Counted from the first letter of the stretch, positions 7,552 to 17,235 are shown. The stretch is 64,000 nucleotides of DNA from Candidatus Hydrogenedentota bacterium (GCA_013359265.1 JABWCD010000012.1:72458-136457), one strand, 5' to 3'. Numbers and translations are program-made. Notes: generated by a model from the letters alone, not told the origin.

Positions 7552-7827
7552 ACCCACCGGCCCTGCATCCCGTCAGAATCTCCGATAACCCCCTGAGCCG
7601 GAATACCTTCCCACGAGGGTTGGGAGCCCGCGCCCCTGCGAGCGCAGCAGAAAAACCTGCCCACTATACCGCGAGAACTTCACTATGTTACCACGTCCAG
7701 AACCAAAACACAAGGGGTTGTGTATAGCGTTTACCCATATACAACCTACTGCTAGTAGGCGGTTTACAGCATCTCTATATTTTGGCCATCGGCGGGCAAA
7801 CGGACGCAACTGCCCTGTCACGCGCTC

Positions 7828-7857
7828 TGGTCAAGATTGCGCGCGTTCCTCTATAGT
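7828..7857 (+). promoter_or_regulatory. possible promoter of the hydrolase gene
   Basis: TGGTCA (7828-7833), an 18 bp spacer, then TATAGT (7852-7857), 33 bases upstream of the chosen start at 7891. Confidence 0.45.
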
Positions 7858-7890
7858 GGTGGCTCTGGTGCAATCAGCGGAGGCATTCCC

Positions 7891-9852
7891 ATGGGTCGTT
7901 GCGCGCGGTTCCTCATTGTCATTTCTGTACTGTTTATTTGTGTATTTAACGCATGGGCCGGAGCTGGGATTGCCGACGCGCTTGCACAGCCGGTACTCGG
8001 GGCGGAGACGACGAAATCTGAATGGTCGGCGTTCCTGAGCAAGCGCCTTCCGCCACTGGTGACACCGCAGTCCACGGAGGCTTGGGAGCGGCAGGCCGAA
8101 CAAATTCGCCGCGGGATGATCGAGAAGATCATCTATCGCGGCGTTCCCGAATCGTGGTATTCCGGTCCGGTGCGCGTGGAGTGGGTCAGCGACATCGATA
8201 CGGGCAAGGGCTATCGCATCCGCAAGTTGCGCTACGAGGGCGCGCCGGGCATGTGGGTCCCCGCGCTGTTGTACGAGCCGGCGTCGATGACCGGCAAGGT
8301 GCCGGCCGTGCTCAGCGTTAATGGGCACGTGGGCGATCCCGGCAAGGCGAACGAAGAGGAGCAAGTGCGCCGCATTGTGCTCGCGAAACGGGGCGTGATT
8401 GCGCTGCACCCGGAATGGATTGCGTTCGGCGAGTTGAACCATCCCGACAACAAGACCCACAACAACCTCGCGTGTATGAATCTGTGCGGCGTGAGCGGGA
8501 TGAGCGCGTTCTATCTTGCGATGAAACGCGGTCTTGACGTGCTTGCGGAGTATCCGTTGGTGGACGCGAACCGGATTGCGATGACGGGGCTTTCCGGCGG
8601 CGGATGGCAGACGATCATTCTCAGTTCGTTGGAGCCGCGCATTGCCGTGACCGCGCCGAACGCGGGATACAGCGGGATTGACATGCGCATCGCGTATCCG
8701 AGCGACATCGGCGATCTTGAGCAGGTGCCGCCCGATTTGCTGACGGTCGCAGATTTCTCGCACCTGACGGCGTTGCTCGCTCCGCGGCCCGCGTTGCTCA
8801 TTTACAACGCAGCGGACCAGTGTTGCTTCAAGGCAGACCACATGGCGCCGTCCGTGTACGATCCCGTCGTGCCGTTTTACAGATTGTATGGGTGCGAGGA
8901 CCAATTCCGCTTCTACGTCAATCACGATCCGGGAACGCACAACTACGCGCTCGATAACCGGCTGCAACTCTACGCGCACCTCAGCGAGCATTTTGGATTG
9001 GGTTGGGACAATACGGAACCGGCGTGGGACGGCGAAATCAAGACGTTCGAAGAACTCGTCGTGGGTATTCCGCAAAGCAACGCCACGCTGGTGTCGATTG
9101 CGGAATCGTTTCTTGGCGCGTTGCCGGTGACGCCCGCGCCTAAGGATGATCCAATCGAGCTAGCAAAGTGGCAGGAGGACGCAAAGACGCGATTGCGCGA
9201 CACAATCAAACTGCTGGAGATGTCAGGGGCAGTCGCGGAAAAGAAGAACGAATCAACAATCGAAGGCTTGAAGTGCGCCACGTTCGGGTTAAAGACCGGC
9301 GAGTGGACTGCGCCCGCGGTGGTGTTCGAACCCGAAGGCGCGAAGGTTACGACGGTTGTATTCGGCGATGGCGGAAAGAAATCGCTTGCGGAAACGGTGA
9401 CGAGACTCGTCGAATCGGGATCGCGCGTGGTCGCGGTAGACCTCGCGTTGCAGGGCGAGTGTACGTTCGAAGGCGGCCACCGGTATCAACACACTATCAT
9501 GATCGAGACGACGGGCGAGCGCGTGCTCGGGCAGAATGTTGCGCAACTCGGCAGCATCGCGCAGTGGGCGCGCGAGGCGTACAACGCGCCGGTCGCAATC
9601 CATTCGACGGGTTGGATCAGCGGCGTCATCGCGTTGATGTACGGTGGACTGCACCGCACGGAGCTGTATCGCCTCACGACGGAAGACGCGCCGGCGTCGC
9701 TCAAAGACCTCGTTACGGAACGGATTTCGTACAACGATTACTCGCCGCTGTTTTGCTTCGGGCTGCTGCGCGAGTTCGATGTGCCCGACCTTGCGGCTAT
9801 GTGCCAGGGCGTGCAGGTAAATGTGAAGCGATTGGAAACGAGGGGATCGTAG
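7891..9852 (+). CDS. secreted alpha/beta hydrolase (acetyl-xylan-esterase-like)
   Basis: A 653 aa exported hydrolase. MGRCARFLIVISVLFICVF is a signal peptide. The catalytic module has an alpha/beta-hydrolase triad in order: nucleophile Ser in MTGLSGGGWQ (about residue 235), acid Asp in YNAADQC (about 308) and His in DPGTHNY (about 350). A C-terminal region (about 430-653) with VFGDGGKKSLAETVTRLVESG and VVAVDLALQGE looks like a second, catalytically poorer hydrolase-like domain. Related proteins act on ester-decorated polysaccharides, but the substrate is not determined here. GGAGG before the ATG at 7891 and the signal peptide argue against the longer frame from 7837. Confidence 0.8.
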   Translation: MGRCARFLIVISVLFICVFNAWAGAGIADALAQPVLGAETTKSEWSAFLSKRLPPLVTPQSTEAWERQAEQIRRGMIEKIIYRGVPESWYSGPVRVEWVSDIDTGKGYRIRKLRYEGAPGMWVPALLYEPASMTGKVPAVLSVNGHVGDPGKANEEEQVRRIVLAKRGVIALHPEWIAFGELNHPDNKTHNNLACMNLCGVSGMSAFYLAMKRGLDVLAEYPLVDANRIAMTGLSGGGWQTIILSSLEPRIAVTAPNAGYSGIDMRIAYPSDIGDLEQVPPDLLTVADFSHLTALLAPRPALLIYNAADQCCFKADHMAPSVYDPVVPFYRLYGCEDQFRFYVNHDPGTHNYALDNRLQLYAHLSEHFGLGWDNTEPAWDGEIKTFEELVVGIPQSNATLVSIAESFLGALPVTPAPKDDPIELAKWQEDAKTRLRDTIKLLEMSGAVAEKKNESTIEGLKCATFGLKTGEWTAPAVVFEPEGAKVTTVVFGDGGKKSLAETVTRLVESGSRVVAVDLALQGECTFEGGHRYQHTIMIETTGERVLGQNVAQLGSIAQWAREAYNAPVAIHSTGWISGVIALMYGGLHRTELYRLTTEDAPASLKDLVTERISYNDYSPLFCFGLLREFDVPDLAAMCQGVQVNVKRLETRGS

Positions 9853-9874
9853 GGAGAAGCGGAGACGCGCCCCT

Positions 9875-9902
9875 TTGGCCGGGACCGAAGTTGTGGCATA
9901 AT
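9875..9902 (+). promoter_or_regulatory. promoter of the methyltransferase gene
   Basis: TTGGCC (9875-9880), a 16 bp spacer, then CATAAT (9897-9902). The predicted transcript would begin near 9909-9911, practically at the first ATG, so translation may be leaderless. Confidence 0.5.
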
Positions 9903-9910
9903 CGCATCGC

Positions 9911-11575
9911 ATGGGAGACGCGATGAATCGCCTATACTTCGGGGACAACCTGCTTGTGCTCAAAGAGCATATCGCAGACGAGTCCGTAGACCTCATCTAT
10001 CTCGACCCGCCGTTTAATTCCAACGCCAATTACAACGTGCTCTTTAAGGAACACGACGGCGCGCAGGCCGCGTCGCAAATCAAGGCGTTCGAGGACACGT
10101 GGCGCTGGGACGAGAACGCGGCGCAGGCGTATTACGATACAGTTGAGGCGGGCGGGAAGCTGAGCGAGACACTTCAGGCCTTTCGCAAGCTCGTCGGCGA
10201 ATCCGACATGCTCGCGTATCTCGCCATGATGGCCCCACGATTGCGCGAGTTACGGCGCGTGCTCAAGTCGAGCGGCTCGATTTATCTGCACTGCGACCCG
10301 ACTGCAAGTCACTATTTGAAGCTGCTCATGGATGGCGTATTTGGCCCAAAGTTTTATAGAAACGAAATTGTGTGGCAGCGTACGAACGCAAAAGGGCTCG
10401 CATTCACTCGGTTTGCAAACAATCACGACGTATTACTCGCATACTCACGCGCGGAGCAATGCGTCTGGAACTCTCAATATACAAAGCATGACCCCAAGTA
10501 TGTCCAAAAATTTTATCGGCACGTGGAACTGGATACGAATCGCCGGTATCGATTGGCAGATCTTACAAACCCGAACAAGAATAGACCGAACTTGACATAC
10601 GAGTTCTTGGGTGTAACACGGGTATGGCGTTGGACGCGAGACCGCATGGAGCGGGCCCACAAAGCAGGGTTAATTATTCAGTCCGCGCCCGGGAAAGTTC
10701 CACAACTTAAGCGTTACTTGGACGAACAGGAGGGGAATCCTGTCGGCGACACGTGGACCGACATCCTGCCTGTTCAGGCACAAGCCGCCGAACGTTTGGG
10801 TTATCCCACGCAGAAGCCGATTGCGCTTCTTGAACGCATTATCTCGGCGAGTAGCGATCCCCAGGCTATTGTTCTCGATCCATTCTGCGGATGCGGAACG
10901 ACAATTGACGCCGCGCAGAAACTTGGGCGCCGTTGGATTGGCATCGATATTACGCATCTTGCGGTGAACCTCATACGACACCGATTACGCGATTCATATG
11001 GCGAAGAGATAGCGAAAACATATGACGTTGTGGGTGAGCCAGCGTCGATCGTGGATGCGCGGATTCTTGCCGAGTCCGATCGGTACCAGTTCCAGTGGTG
11101 GGCGTTGGGGTTAGTTGGGGCGCGGCCTGCCGAGAAGAAGAAAGGCGCAGACAAGGGTATCGACGGAAGGCTATACTTCCACGACGATCACGGTGGTGAC
11201 GAGACGAAGCAAATTATTATCTCCGTCAAATCTGGCAAGATTGGTGTGAAGGATGTCCGCGAACTAAAAGCGGTTGTCGATAGGGAAAAGGCGCAGATCG
11301 GTGTACTTATATCGATGCATCCAACGACGCGCGACATGCGGGGCGAGGCGGCCGCGGCGGGGCACTACGTTTCACCGTGGGGGAAGCACGGTAAACTTCA
11401 ACTGTTGACGATCGGCGACTTGTTGGAAGGCAAACGCATCGACATGCCTAAAGCCACCGGGGCGAACGTGACATTCAAGAAGGCTCCGAAGCACAAGAGG
11501 AAAGGTGGCGAGCAACTGCATCTGAAAGAGGAGCACGCCGAGTACAGCGCCTCGGGAGTTGAAACGGACGGATAG
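9911..11575 (+). CDS. DNA N6/N4-methyltransferase fused to a PD-(D/E)xK-like nuclease domain
   Basis: A 554 aa protein. Residues 1-370 form an amino-methyltransferase of the beta class: catalytic DPPFNSNANYN at about 32, then the AdoMet-binding DPFCGCGTT at about 315, preceded by YPTQKP. Residues about 400-500 (KGADKGIDGRLYF, QIIISVKSGK, VLISMHPT) resemble the Mrr-type restriction-endonuclease fold, with GxDGxI and a V-K-S-G strand where the PD-(D/E)xK lysine normally lies. The protein may both methylate and cut, like a single-chain restriction-modification enzyme, or the nuclease part may be non-cleaving. ATG 9911 fits a leaderless start; ATG 9923 has GGGAGA upstream and is the alternative. 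No separate R or S gene is nearby. Confidence 0.85.
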   Translation: MGDAMNRLYFGDNLLVLKEHIADESVDLIYLDPPFNSNANYNVLFKEHDGAQAASQIKAFEDTWRWDENAAQAYYDTVEAGGKLSETLQAFRKLVGESDMLAYLAMMAPRLRELRRVLKSSGSIYLHCDPTASHYLKLLMDGVFGPKFYRNEIVWQRTNAKGLAFTRFANNHDVLLAYSRAEQCVWNSQYTKHDPKYVQKFYRHVELDTNRRYRLADLTNPNKNRPNLTYEFLGVTRVWRWTRDRMERAHKAGLIIQSAPGKVPQLKRYLDEQEGNPVGDTWTDILPVQAQAAERLGYPTQKPIALLERIISASSDPQAIVLDPFCGCGTTIDAAQKLGRRWIGIDITHLAVNLIRHRLRDSYGEEIAKTYDVVGEPASIVDARILAESDRYQFQWWALGLVGARPAEKKKGADKGIDGRLYFHDDHGGDETKQIIISVKSGKIGVKDVRELKAVVDREKAQIGVLISMHPTTRDMRGEAAAAGHYVSPWGKHGKLQLLTIGDLLEGKRIDMPKATGANVTFKKAPKHKRKGGEQLHLKEEHAEYSASGVETDG

Positions 11576-11661
11576 CGCTTCGACCGAGTTTTTACGTAGC
11601 GGACAGTTGGCGGATTCGAAAACCCGCCCCGAAGGCTCCTGTCGCCCGAGAAGCTATTTGT

Positions 11662-13854
11662 TCATTTTGATGTTGGGAGTTCTTCGCGGCTTTCGATGTT
11701 GGCGGCGAGTTCCTCGGGCGTCCACCATGTGTCTTTCAGTTTGCCTTTGGTGAACAGTTTCTCCGCCTGGTCGGCGAAGTGCGGCGACTTTGGATCGTCG
11801 CTTTGGCCGTGGGGGACGTAGGTCCAGCTTTGTATGGGTCTCGATAGCACGATGATTTGCGTTGAGGTTTGGCCGCTGCGGCCCCAGCGCGTGTGGTCGT
11901 CGCGTTCGTTCGAGTAATTGACGTTGCGCAGCGTAGTCATGTCGAGATCGCCGTCGCCGCCGCCGCCGCAGGGCCAGGACATGTCGCCGCGTCCGTCGCG
12001 GAACACGTCGCCGTATGTTTTGTCGAGTGAACCGAGATCGGCCTTTAGATCGGCCATGCCATTTACAAAGGCTGTCATCAATGCCTTCAGTTCGTCGTCA
12101 CTGGGGTCGAGGGGCGGATTGGGCACGCCGAGCGGTGCGCGGAAATTGTTCACCCGTTTACGCAGCGCGTTGTACGCGTCGCCCATATCCTGTTTGGCCT
12201 GCTTGCGCCAGTAGTAGTACTTGAGCGCGCCTTTGGATTCGGGGAGGAGTTGGCTGTCCCACGCGAGCAGTTCGTCCAACGCGGCCGCGAGATCGCCGTC
12301 TTTGCGCGCATCCGCGCCGAACTTTGCGTCGGCCATTTTCAGCAGCTCGAGCCATCGGTCCGCGCCGAACAGTTTTGCATCGGCTGCGTACGCGAGGGCT
12401 TCTTCCACTGTGACGCTTGCGTCGTTGCTCAGGAGTTCAACGGCGCGCGCGCCGCGCGTATTGGACCAACCGTCGCGTGAGGCGCTGTGGCTGAGATCGG
12501 CGAACAGATAGGGCCGCTCGAGATCGACTTTGAACGGACTGCCCACCATCATGGAATCGGGCGGGATGTTGCAGTTCTGCATGTAGCCCTGCGGGGGGTT
12601 GAGCACCTGGAGGTGATCGTCCGCTCTGTGTAGGCCGAGCCACTCGGTTTTCGAGGTGGAGCCGTCGACGGGTTTTGACCAGTCATAGCCTGAGGGACGT
12701 TTGGGCACGCGGCCGGTGCGCTGGTAGTAGATGTTGCCGGAGGTGTCCGCGACCATGACGTTTTGCGGGAAGACCTGAAGCGTCGCGAGACCGTTCTTCA
12801 CGCCGGTGTAGTCCTTTGCCAAGTTGAACTCGAACCAGGCGGCGTTGCCGTCGGTCGCATCCCAGTACGACGATTTGATTGCGTAGCCCTTTCCGTCCTG
12901 AATTGCGGCGATGGGACCGTGGTGGGAGTGAAGCAGCGTTAGCGCGACCGGATCGGCGCCTTTCACTTGTATCGCGGCCATGCGCTTATGGACCGGGCGC
13001 CACTCGTCGTTGTATTTGTAGGCGGAGGCGTCGTCATTCAGCGTGAGTTCATAGACGTCTGCGGTGTCGGGCCCGCCGGTGGTCATTGCCCACGCGACGT
13101 TTTCGTTGTGGCCAAGGCCGATGAACGGCATACCGGGCAGGGAGAACCCGCTGCCGGCGAGGTCGCCGGCGTGAATGCGGAACTCCCAGAACCGCGTTAC
13201 GCCGAGCCAGCCGAGGTGCGGATCGACGTAGAGAATCGGCACGTTCTCCGCGCTGCGCACGGGCGCGACGGCCCATTGGTTGGAACCGCGCGACATTCGA
13301 AAGGTCCCCGGCTCGACGCCGCCGCGCTTGAGATCGTCGAAGCCATCGTCGAAGGACCAATTCTGCAGAAAGATGCGGCCGAAGGCCATGACCATGGCGA
13401 CGTCAATTTGACGGTCGCCCCACCACTCGGGCTTCGCCTTTGGATTGTGTTCGTAATAATCGTTGATGCCGCGCACGTAGGCTTTCATCAGCACGTAGGT
13501 GGGGGGCGCGGGATTTGTCCGCTCCATTTCGTCGACGCGCTTCTTGCAGCCGCTGTACAAGTCCCACATCGCAACGATGCGGTCCGAATCGACTGCGCCT
13601 TCGCCTTCGATGCTCGCAAGTTCGCCGGCGCCGCGAAGCAGGTTGCGAAGCAAGTCGTCGGGCCGGTCTTGGGCCTGCGCCCAGCCCATTGCATATACCC
13701 CCTGTTCGGCGGTAGGCGCGTAAATGTGCGGTACGCCCCAGGTGTCGCGGTAGACGACGACTTTGCCCGCGTCGGGCCCCGCGCCGGGGAGGTCGGCGGC
13801 GAGCGCCCCGGATACGAAAAGCAATAAACAAAGTGCCATTGCAGACCTGCGCAT
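11662..13854 (-). CDS. secreted penicillin acylase family hydrolase
   Basis: A 730 aa Ntn-hydrolase precursor. The signal peptide MRRSAMALCLLLFVSGALA is followed by an alpha-chain region (VYRDTWGVPHIYAPT, GWAQAQDRPDDLL) and then SRGSNQWAV near residue 190, whose Ser after the Gly should become the N-terminal nucleophile of the beta chain on autocleavage. FIGLGHNENVAWAMTT follows, as in penicillin G and acyl-homoserine-lactone acylases. It probably cleaves an amide-linked acyl group in the periplasm; the substrate (lipid amides, AHL or beta-lactam) cannot be told from sequence. GAGGGG lies 8 bases before the ATG at 13854. It is a single gene, convergent with the methyltransferase. Confidence 0.88.
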   Translation of the reverse strand: MRRSAMALCLLLFVSGALAADLPGAGPDAGKVVVYRDTWGVPHIYAPTAEQGVYAMGWAQAQDRPDDLLRNLLRGAGELASIEGEGAVDSDRIVAMWDLYSGCKKRVDEMERTNPAPPTYVLMKAYVRGINDYYEHNPKAKPEWWGDRQIDVAMVMAFGRIFLQNWSFDDGFDDLKRGGVEPGTFRMSRGSNQWAVAPVRSAENVPILYVDPHLGWLGVTRFWEFRIHAGDLAGSGFSLPGMPFIGLGHNENVAWAMTTGGPDTADVYELTLNDDASAYKYNDEWRPVHKRMAAIQVKGADPVALTLLHSHHGPIAAIQDGKGYAIKSSYWDATDGNAAWFEFNLAKDYTGVKNGLATLQVFPQNVMVADTSGNIYYQRTGRVPKRPSGYDWSKPVDGSTSKTEWLGLHRADDHLQVLNPPQGYMQNCNIPPDSMMVGSPFKVDLERPYLFADLSHSASRDGWSNTRGARAVELLSNDASVTVEEALAYAADAKLFGADRWLELLKMADAKFGADARKDGDLAAALDELLAWDSQLLPESKGALKYYYWRKQAKQDMGDAYNALRKRVNNFRAPLGVPNPPLDPSDDELKALMTAFVNGMADLKADLGSLDKTYGDVFRDGRGDMSWPCGGGGDGDLDMTTLRNVNYSNERDDHTRWGRSGQTSTQIIVLSRPIQSWTYVPHGQSDDPKSPHFADQAEKLFTKGKLKDTWWTPEELAANIESREELPTSK

Positions 13855-14057
13855 AATATTGCCCCCTCGGATGATGCCCGGAGCACGCCGGAGTCAGCGA
13901 GGATACAACAGGGCGAATCGTGTCGCAAGGTCTGTTGACGCCTAGCAGGGTGCGCCGTTCTTGACGGGTGTGATTCGCGTTCCGGCGATCGCTTACGATA
14001 CGTTCAATCTCTCAGAGCAAGCACTGGTACCATTCGCGTAAAAGGACGACACAGCAA

Positions 14058-15746
14058 ATGGTGAATCTCAGGGTTACGCGCCTCAGTTTTCATGTCATCG
14101 CGGCCCTGCTGCTTTGGCTCATCGTCGCGGATACCGTGCGGTCGGCCGAGAACGATATACGTGCCCTAAGCCAACATTTCGGCGATCCGAATGGCGACAT
14201 CGGAACATGGCGGCTCGTACCACCGGAGAACGTGAAAGAAGCCTCAACGGCCGAACATCCCGGCCTCTTGACGTTGTGGGAGGCGGGCAAAGGGAAGGAC
14301 GTAAAGGGAATCCTCGGGGACCCCATTCGCATCGATGATTACGCACTGCCGTGGGAGTTTCAATTGTCGCTGATGAAGAACTTCGACGCCATCGCGGGGG
14401 TTGGCAGCAAAACGCAGGTCAATTTCGCGATGGGGCTTAATGTCGCAGTGACGTTCTCGAACCCATCGACGTGGCCTTCGGAGCGAACGCAAATGCCGCC
14501 GGACACCCGCGTGGTTCAACTCTTGGTTGTTCATATTGGCCTTACGGGCGAAGGCGGCCAAGGGCTCCCGCAGTTTACCGACCAGCAATCGCCGGAGACG
14601 TACCTCGTTTGGGGCCGCGGCGACCTCGGCTACACGGCGATGGGTGAGTGGAGAATCCCGCACGTGACCGTGATGGACGGTTCGCGCTACGCCGGACCGG
14701 CAAGCGACCGATTGTTTTTCCGGTGCGTGCTCATGGGACCCTCCGCTCTCTCGGTCGGAATCAAGTTTGATGCGGCCCACGGCTGGAACATGCGGGTGAT
14801 CGATTTGGCGCAGTATGGCAACATCACCGGAATCTGGGAGATTGGCCCTGTGTTTTCCTGTGACCGCTGGATTCCGGACGTGCTCTGTCGATCGATTGGA
14901 TTGAGGCGTGGCCCCGGGCCAATGCAATTGGGCGATCCGAGTGCCGGCGATCCAACGAAGGTTTGGACTGTCGTACCGACTCCGCAGCCCGAGCCGCCGA
15001 ACCCTGACTACGAGTACTACGTGGACTATTGCGTCTTCCTTGGATCGACACCAATTCCCTTTGAACAGTACTCTGACGACTTTGAAATTCCCGGTTACCT
15101 TGCCCAATGGCAAATCCAACCACAGTGCACGGTCGCGGACACGTTTTCGCATCCCGGCCAACTGGCGTTTACTCTGCTTGGTCCCGGCAGCGGAACGGGT
15201 TTCGGCGCAGTCGGCGGTGGCGGGCTTTCATTGAAAGATTATCCTCCGCCTTGGGAGATCGAGATCTGCTTCACGCCGCCGCCCGCAGACCAGCCCTGGA
15301 ACTTCTGGATGAATTGGTGGCTCGAAGACAAAGACCATACGAACATCGGACGCTGGCAACCCGGCTTGAAGTTCGACCCGAAGAAAGACCCGCACCCGGT
15401 CTACACCAATCTGGCGTTGGGCGATGAAAACGCGTCGAAAACTTTCGCCGTTCGATTCGAGCCCGACGTTCCATCGGAAATCCTTTCTGCAAGGCCGGTC
15501 TACCTGCTGCTCCAGGTCATTGACCCCACGCACGTTCGTGTAGGGCTCAAAGCGAAAAAGGTCGATGCATGGTATCTCTCGAAGCAGTTCGACTGTGAAC
15601 CGGTGATGAATGGACCGCTTACGCTCCTCGGGCAGCACTGTTGGTCGACGGTGAACGGCCGCCGCTGGGGATCTCCCCCGGGAGCGCCCGCATTTCAAAC
15701 GTACCTGATCGATTACGTCCATTACCGCTATGGACTGTCCGAATAG
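14058..15746 (+). CDS. secreted protein with a duplicated beta-sandwich-like domain, function unknown
   Basis: A 562 aa exported protein with signal peptide RLSFHVIAALLLWLIVADTVRSA. The mature part has two similar halves: HPGLLTLWEAGKG...DDYALPWEFQLSLM (about 72-115) matches HPGQLAFTLLGPGSG...KDYPPPWEIEICF (about 370-415). Each is followed by a long strand-rich region and joined by a Pro-rich linker PTPQPEPPNPDYEYY near 313-327. This suggests a tandem concanavalin/LamG-like fold binding glycan or protein at the surface, which is inference. AGGA lies upstream of the start. The gene stands alone, divergent from the penicillin acylase. Confidence 0.75.
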   Translation: MVNLRVTRLSFHVIAALLLWLIVADTVRSAENDIRALSQHFGDPNGDIGTWRLVPPENVKEASTAEHPGLLTLWEAGKGKDVKGILGDPIRIDDYALPWEFQLSLMKNFDAIAGVGSKTQVNFAMGLNVAVTFSNPSTWPSERTQMPPDTRVVQLLVVHIGLTGEGGQGLPQFTDQQSPETYLVWGRGDLGYTAMGEWRIPHVTVMDGSRYAGPASDRLFFRCVLMGPSALSVGIKFDAAHGWNMRVIDLAQYGNITGIWEIGPVFSCDRWIPDVLCRSIGLRRGPGPMQLGDPSAGDPTKVWTVVPTPQPEPPNPDYEYYVDYCVFLGSTPIPFEQYSDDFEIPGYLAQWQIQPQCTVADTFSHPGQLAFTLLGPGSGTGFGAVGGGGLSLKDYPPPWEIEICFTPPPADQPWNFWMNWWLEDKDHTNIGRWQPGLKFDPKKDPHPVYTNLALGDENASKTFAVRFEPDVPSEILSARPVYLLLQVIDPTHVRVGLKAKKVDAWYLSKQFDCEPVMNGPLTLLGQHCWSTVNGRRWGSPPGAPAFQTYLIDYVHYRYGLSE

Positions 15747-15841
15747 TAGCAGCCATACTCTGCGGCGGTCTGCCTATATCTATTGAGCGCAGCATGAGTC
15801 GATCCTAACCACACAGGTTGATCATCCAGAGGAGAATTTCG

Positions 15842-16696
15842 ATGCGCAGGTTAGCCCTTATCGCCATACTATTGCTCGGTACAATGTCCATCGCGTTCGC
15901 GCAACCCATCGCCGAGCCGTTGGTGTCTAATCCTCCGGCAGTGCCCGACGCGGAGCGGGTCGAGAACCTCAGGGGCAAGAAGGTGATGGTGTTCACGCCG
16001 CACCCGGACGATGAACATTTTTCGATGGCGGGGACGTTGGCGAAGCTGGTGAAGAACGGGAATACGATTACAGTCGTGATCTTTACCAATGACAATAAGG
16101 GGTCGAAGGACCTGGAGATGACGCGGGAGCGGTTGGCGCAAATTCGCCGCGCGGAAGAGGAGGCGGCAAGCGCGGTTGTGGGCATTCCGAAGGAGAACCT
16201 GATCTGGCTGGGTTATGAGGACGGCGATCTCGAGTATGCCGATCCATATCTGTTGCGCGGGGAGTTGGCGCGATTGATCAAGAAGCACAGGCCGGACGTG
16301 GTGTTCAGCGCGGACCCCGGGACGAAGTGGGTGCAGTGGCACAAGTCGGACCACCGGTTGGCTGCGTACATTGTGCAGGACGCGTTTCGCGCCGCGGAGT
16401 GGCATTTGTATTATCCGCAGCATTTGTTGGACGAGAAACTCGAACCATACGGGGTACCGCTTGCGTACTTCTATTACTCGCAGGAACCAAATTACGAAGT
16501 GGACATCACGGATATCTACGAGACGAAAGTGAAGGCGGTCGCGGCGCACGTGAGCCAATTCGAACCGTCGATCACCAAGTACACGCCGGAGATGCCTGAA
16601 GCAGCCTTGAACGAATTGCGCGAGGGGTTGCGTAAGGCAACGGAAAGCAATGGGCGCGTAGTGGAGCGCTTTCGCCGCGTGGCTGCGCCGGGTTGA
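15842..16696 (+). CDS. secreted PIG-L family deacetylase
   Basis: A 284 aa zinc-dependent N-deacetylase of the LmbE/PIG-L family. After the signal peptide (MRRLALIAILLLGTMSIAFA) comes VMVFTPHPDDEHFSMAGTL with the metal-binding HPDDE at about 50-54, then WHKSDHRLAAYIV near 175 carrying the second metal His. Such enzymes remove acetyl from GlcNAc-containing lipids, glycans or thiols. The copy here is exported, suggesting an extracytoplasmic glycan substrate. AGGAGA precedes ATG 15842. The next small membrane-protein gene begins 14 bases after the stop and may be co-transcribed. Confidence 0.9.
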   Translation: MRRLALIAILLLGTMSIAFAQPIAEPLVSNPPAVPDAERVENLRGKKVMVFTPHPDDEHFSMAGTLAKLVKNGNTITVVIFTNDNKGSKDLEMTRERLAQIRRAEEEAASAVVGIPKENLIWLGYEDGDLEYADPYLLRGELARLIKKHRPDVVFSADPGTKWVQWHKSDHRLAAYIVQDAFRAAEWHLYYPQHLLDEKLEPYGVPLAYFYYSQEPNYEVDITDIYETKVKAVAAHVSQFEPSITKYTPEMPEAALNELREGLRKATESNGRVVERFRRVAAPG

Positions 16697-16710
16697 CGAA
16701 GGATTGCGCC

Positions 16711-17097
16711 ATGGCAGACGAACATACCGAACGGCAGGAGGTGAAGCAGCGGGGTGGCGTTGCCGCGATTGGAATTGTCGCCGGATTGCTGTTCGCGCTA
16801 GTTGGTGTCGCCGCAATCATCATCACACGAGACTTGCCTGGATCGAATGCGCTTACCCTGATCGCGGGATGGCTGATCGCGCCGTTGATGATTGTGCTTG
16901 AAGTGTTCGGGTTGTCGGATCATCCCGTCTTGCTGGTTCCGGTTGCGATGTTGAGTCTGCCGGTATTATTCGCGCCGACGATTGTGCGCGTTGTTTGGGG
17001 GCGACCGCGCAAACGGTGGGTGATGGTTGCGGTGCAGGTTGCATTGTTGACCGCATACATCCTGTTTGGGGCGCTGATGACCGTGACGGGGCGGTGA
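16711..17097 (+). CDS. small membrane protein, unknown
   Basis: 128 aa with about four hydrophobic segments (AAIGIVAGLLFALVGVAAI, LIAGWLIAPLMIVLEVF, VLLVPVAMLSLPVLFAP, VAVQVALLTAYILFGAL). The N-terminus is charged and cytoplasmic-like (MADEHTERQEVKQRG). AAGGA precedes ATG 16711, 14 bases after the deacetylase stop, so the two are probably one transcript. I do not recognise a family. Confidence 0.65.
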   Translation: MADEHTERQEVKQRGGVAAIGIVAGLLFALVGVAAIIITRDLPGSNALTLIAGWLIAPLMIVLEVFGLSDHPVLLVPVAMLSLPVLFAPTIVRVVWGRPRKRWVMVAVQVALLTAYILFGALMTVTGR

Positions 17098-17235
17098 CCG
17101 AAGTAGGGCCGGTGATGCGCGATGCGGGGATGGTTTGGGGAACCTCCAAAGGCTCCGGCGTGTGGTATCATTGAAGTAGACGCCGACGGCGTCTGGGGGA
17201 GGCACGGACAATGTTGCCGTGCCCGGGGGCGCATC

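Larger units (their letters stand above)
7460..7890. other. divergent intergenic region with two hairpins
   Basis: This carries the promoters of the two divergent neighbours. Between them GGTTGTGTATA (7716-7726) can pair with TATACAACC (7738-7746) with one bulge, and CCTACT-GCT-AGTAGG (7745-7759) forms a second perfect hairpin. No gene is evident; a small structured RNA or operator cluster is possible. Confidence 0.5.

Noticed and set aside
7831-9075. Minus-strand open frame of 414 codons
   Set aside because: It is antisense to the alpha/beta hydrolase with intact catalytic motifs; its composition is that of a shadow.
14058-15746. Substrate of the exosortase-like protein
   Set aside because: The C-terminus lacks a sorting motif, hydrophobic helix and basic tail.
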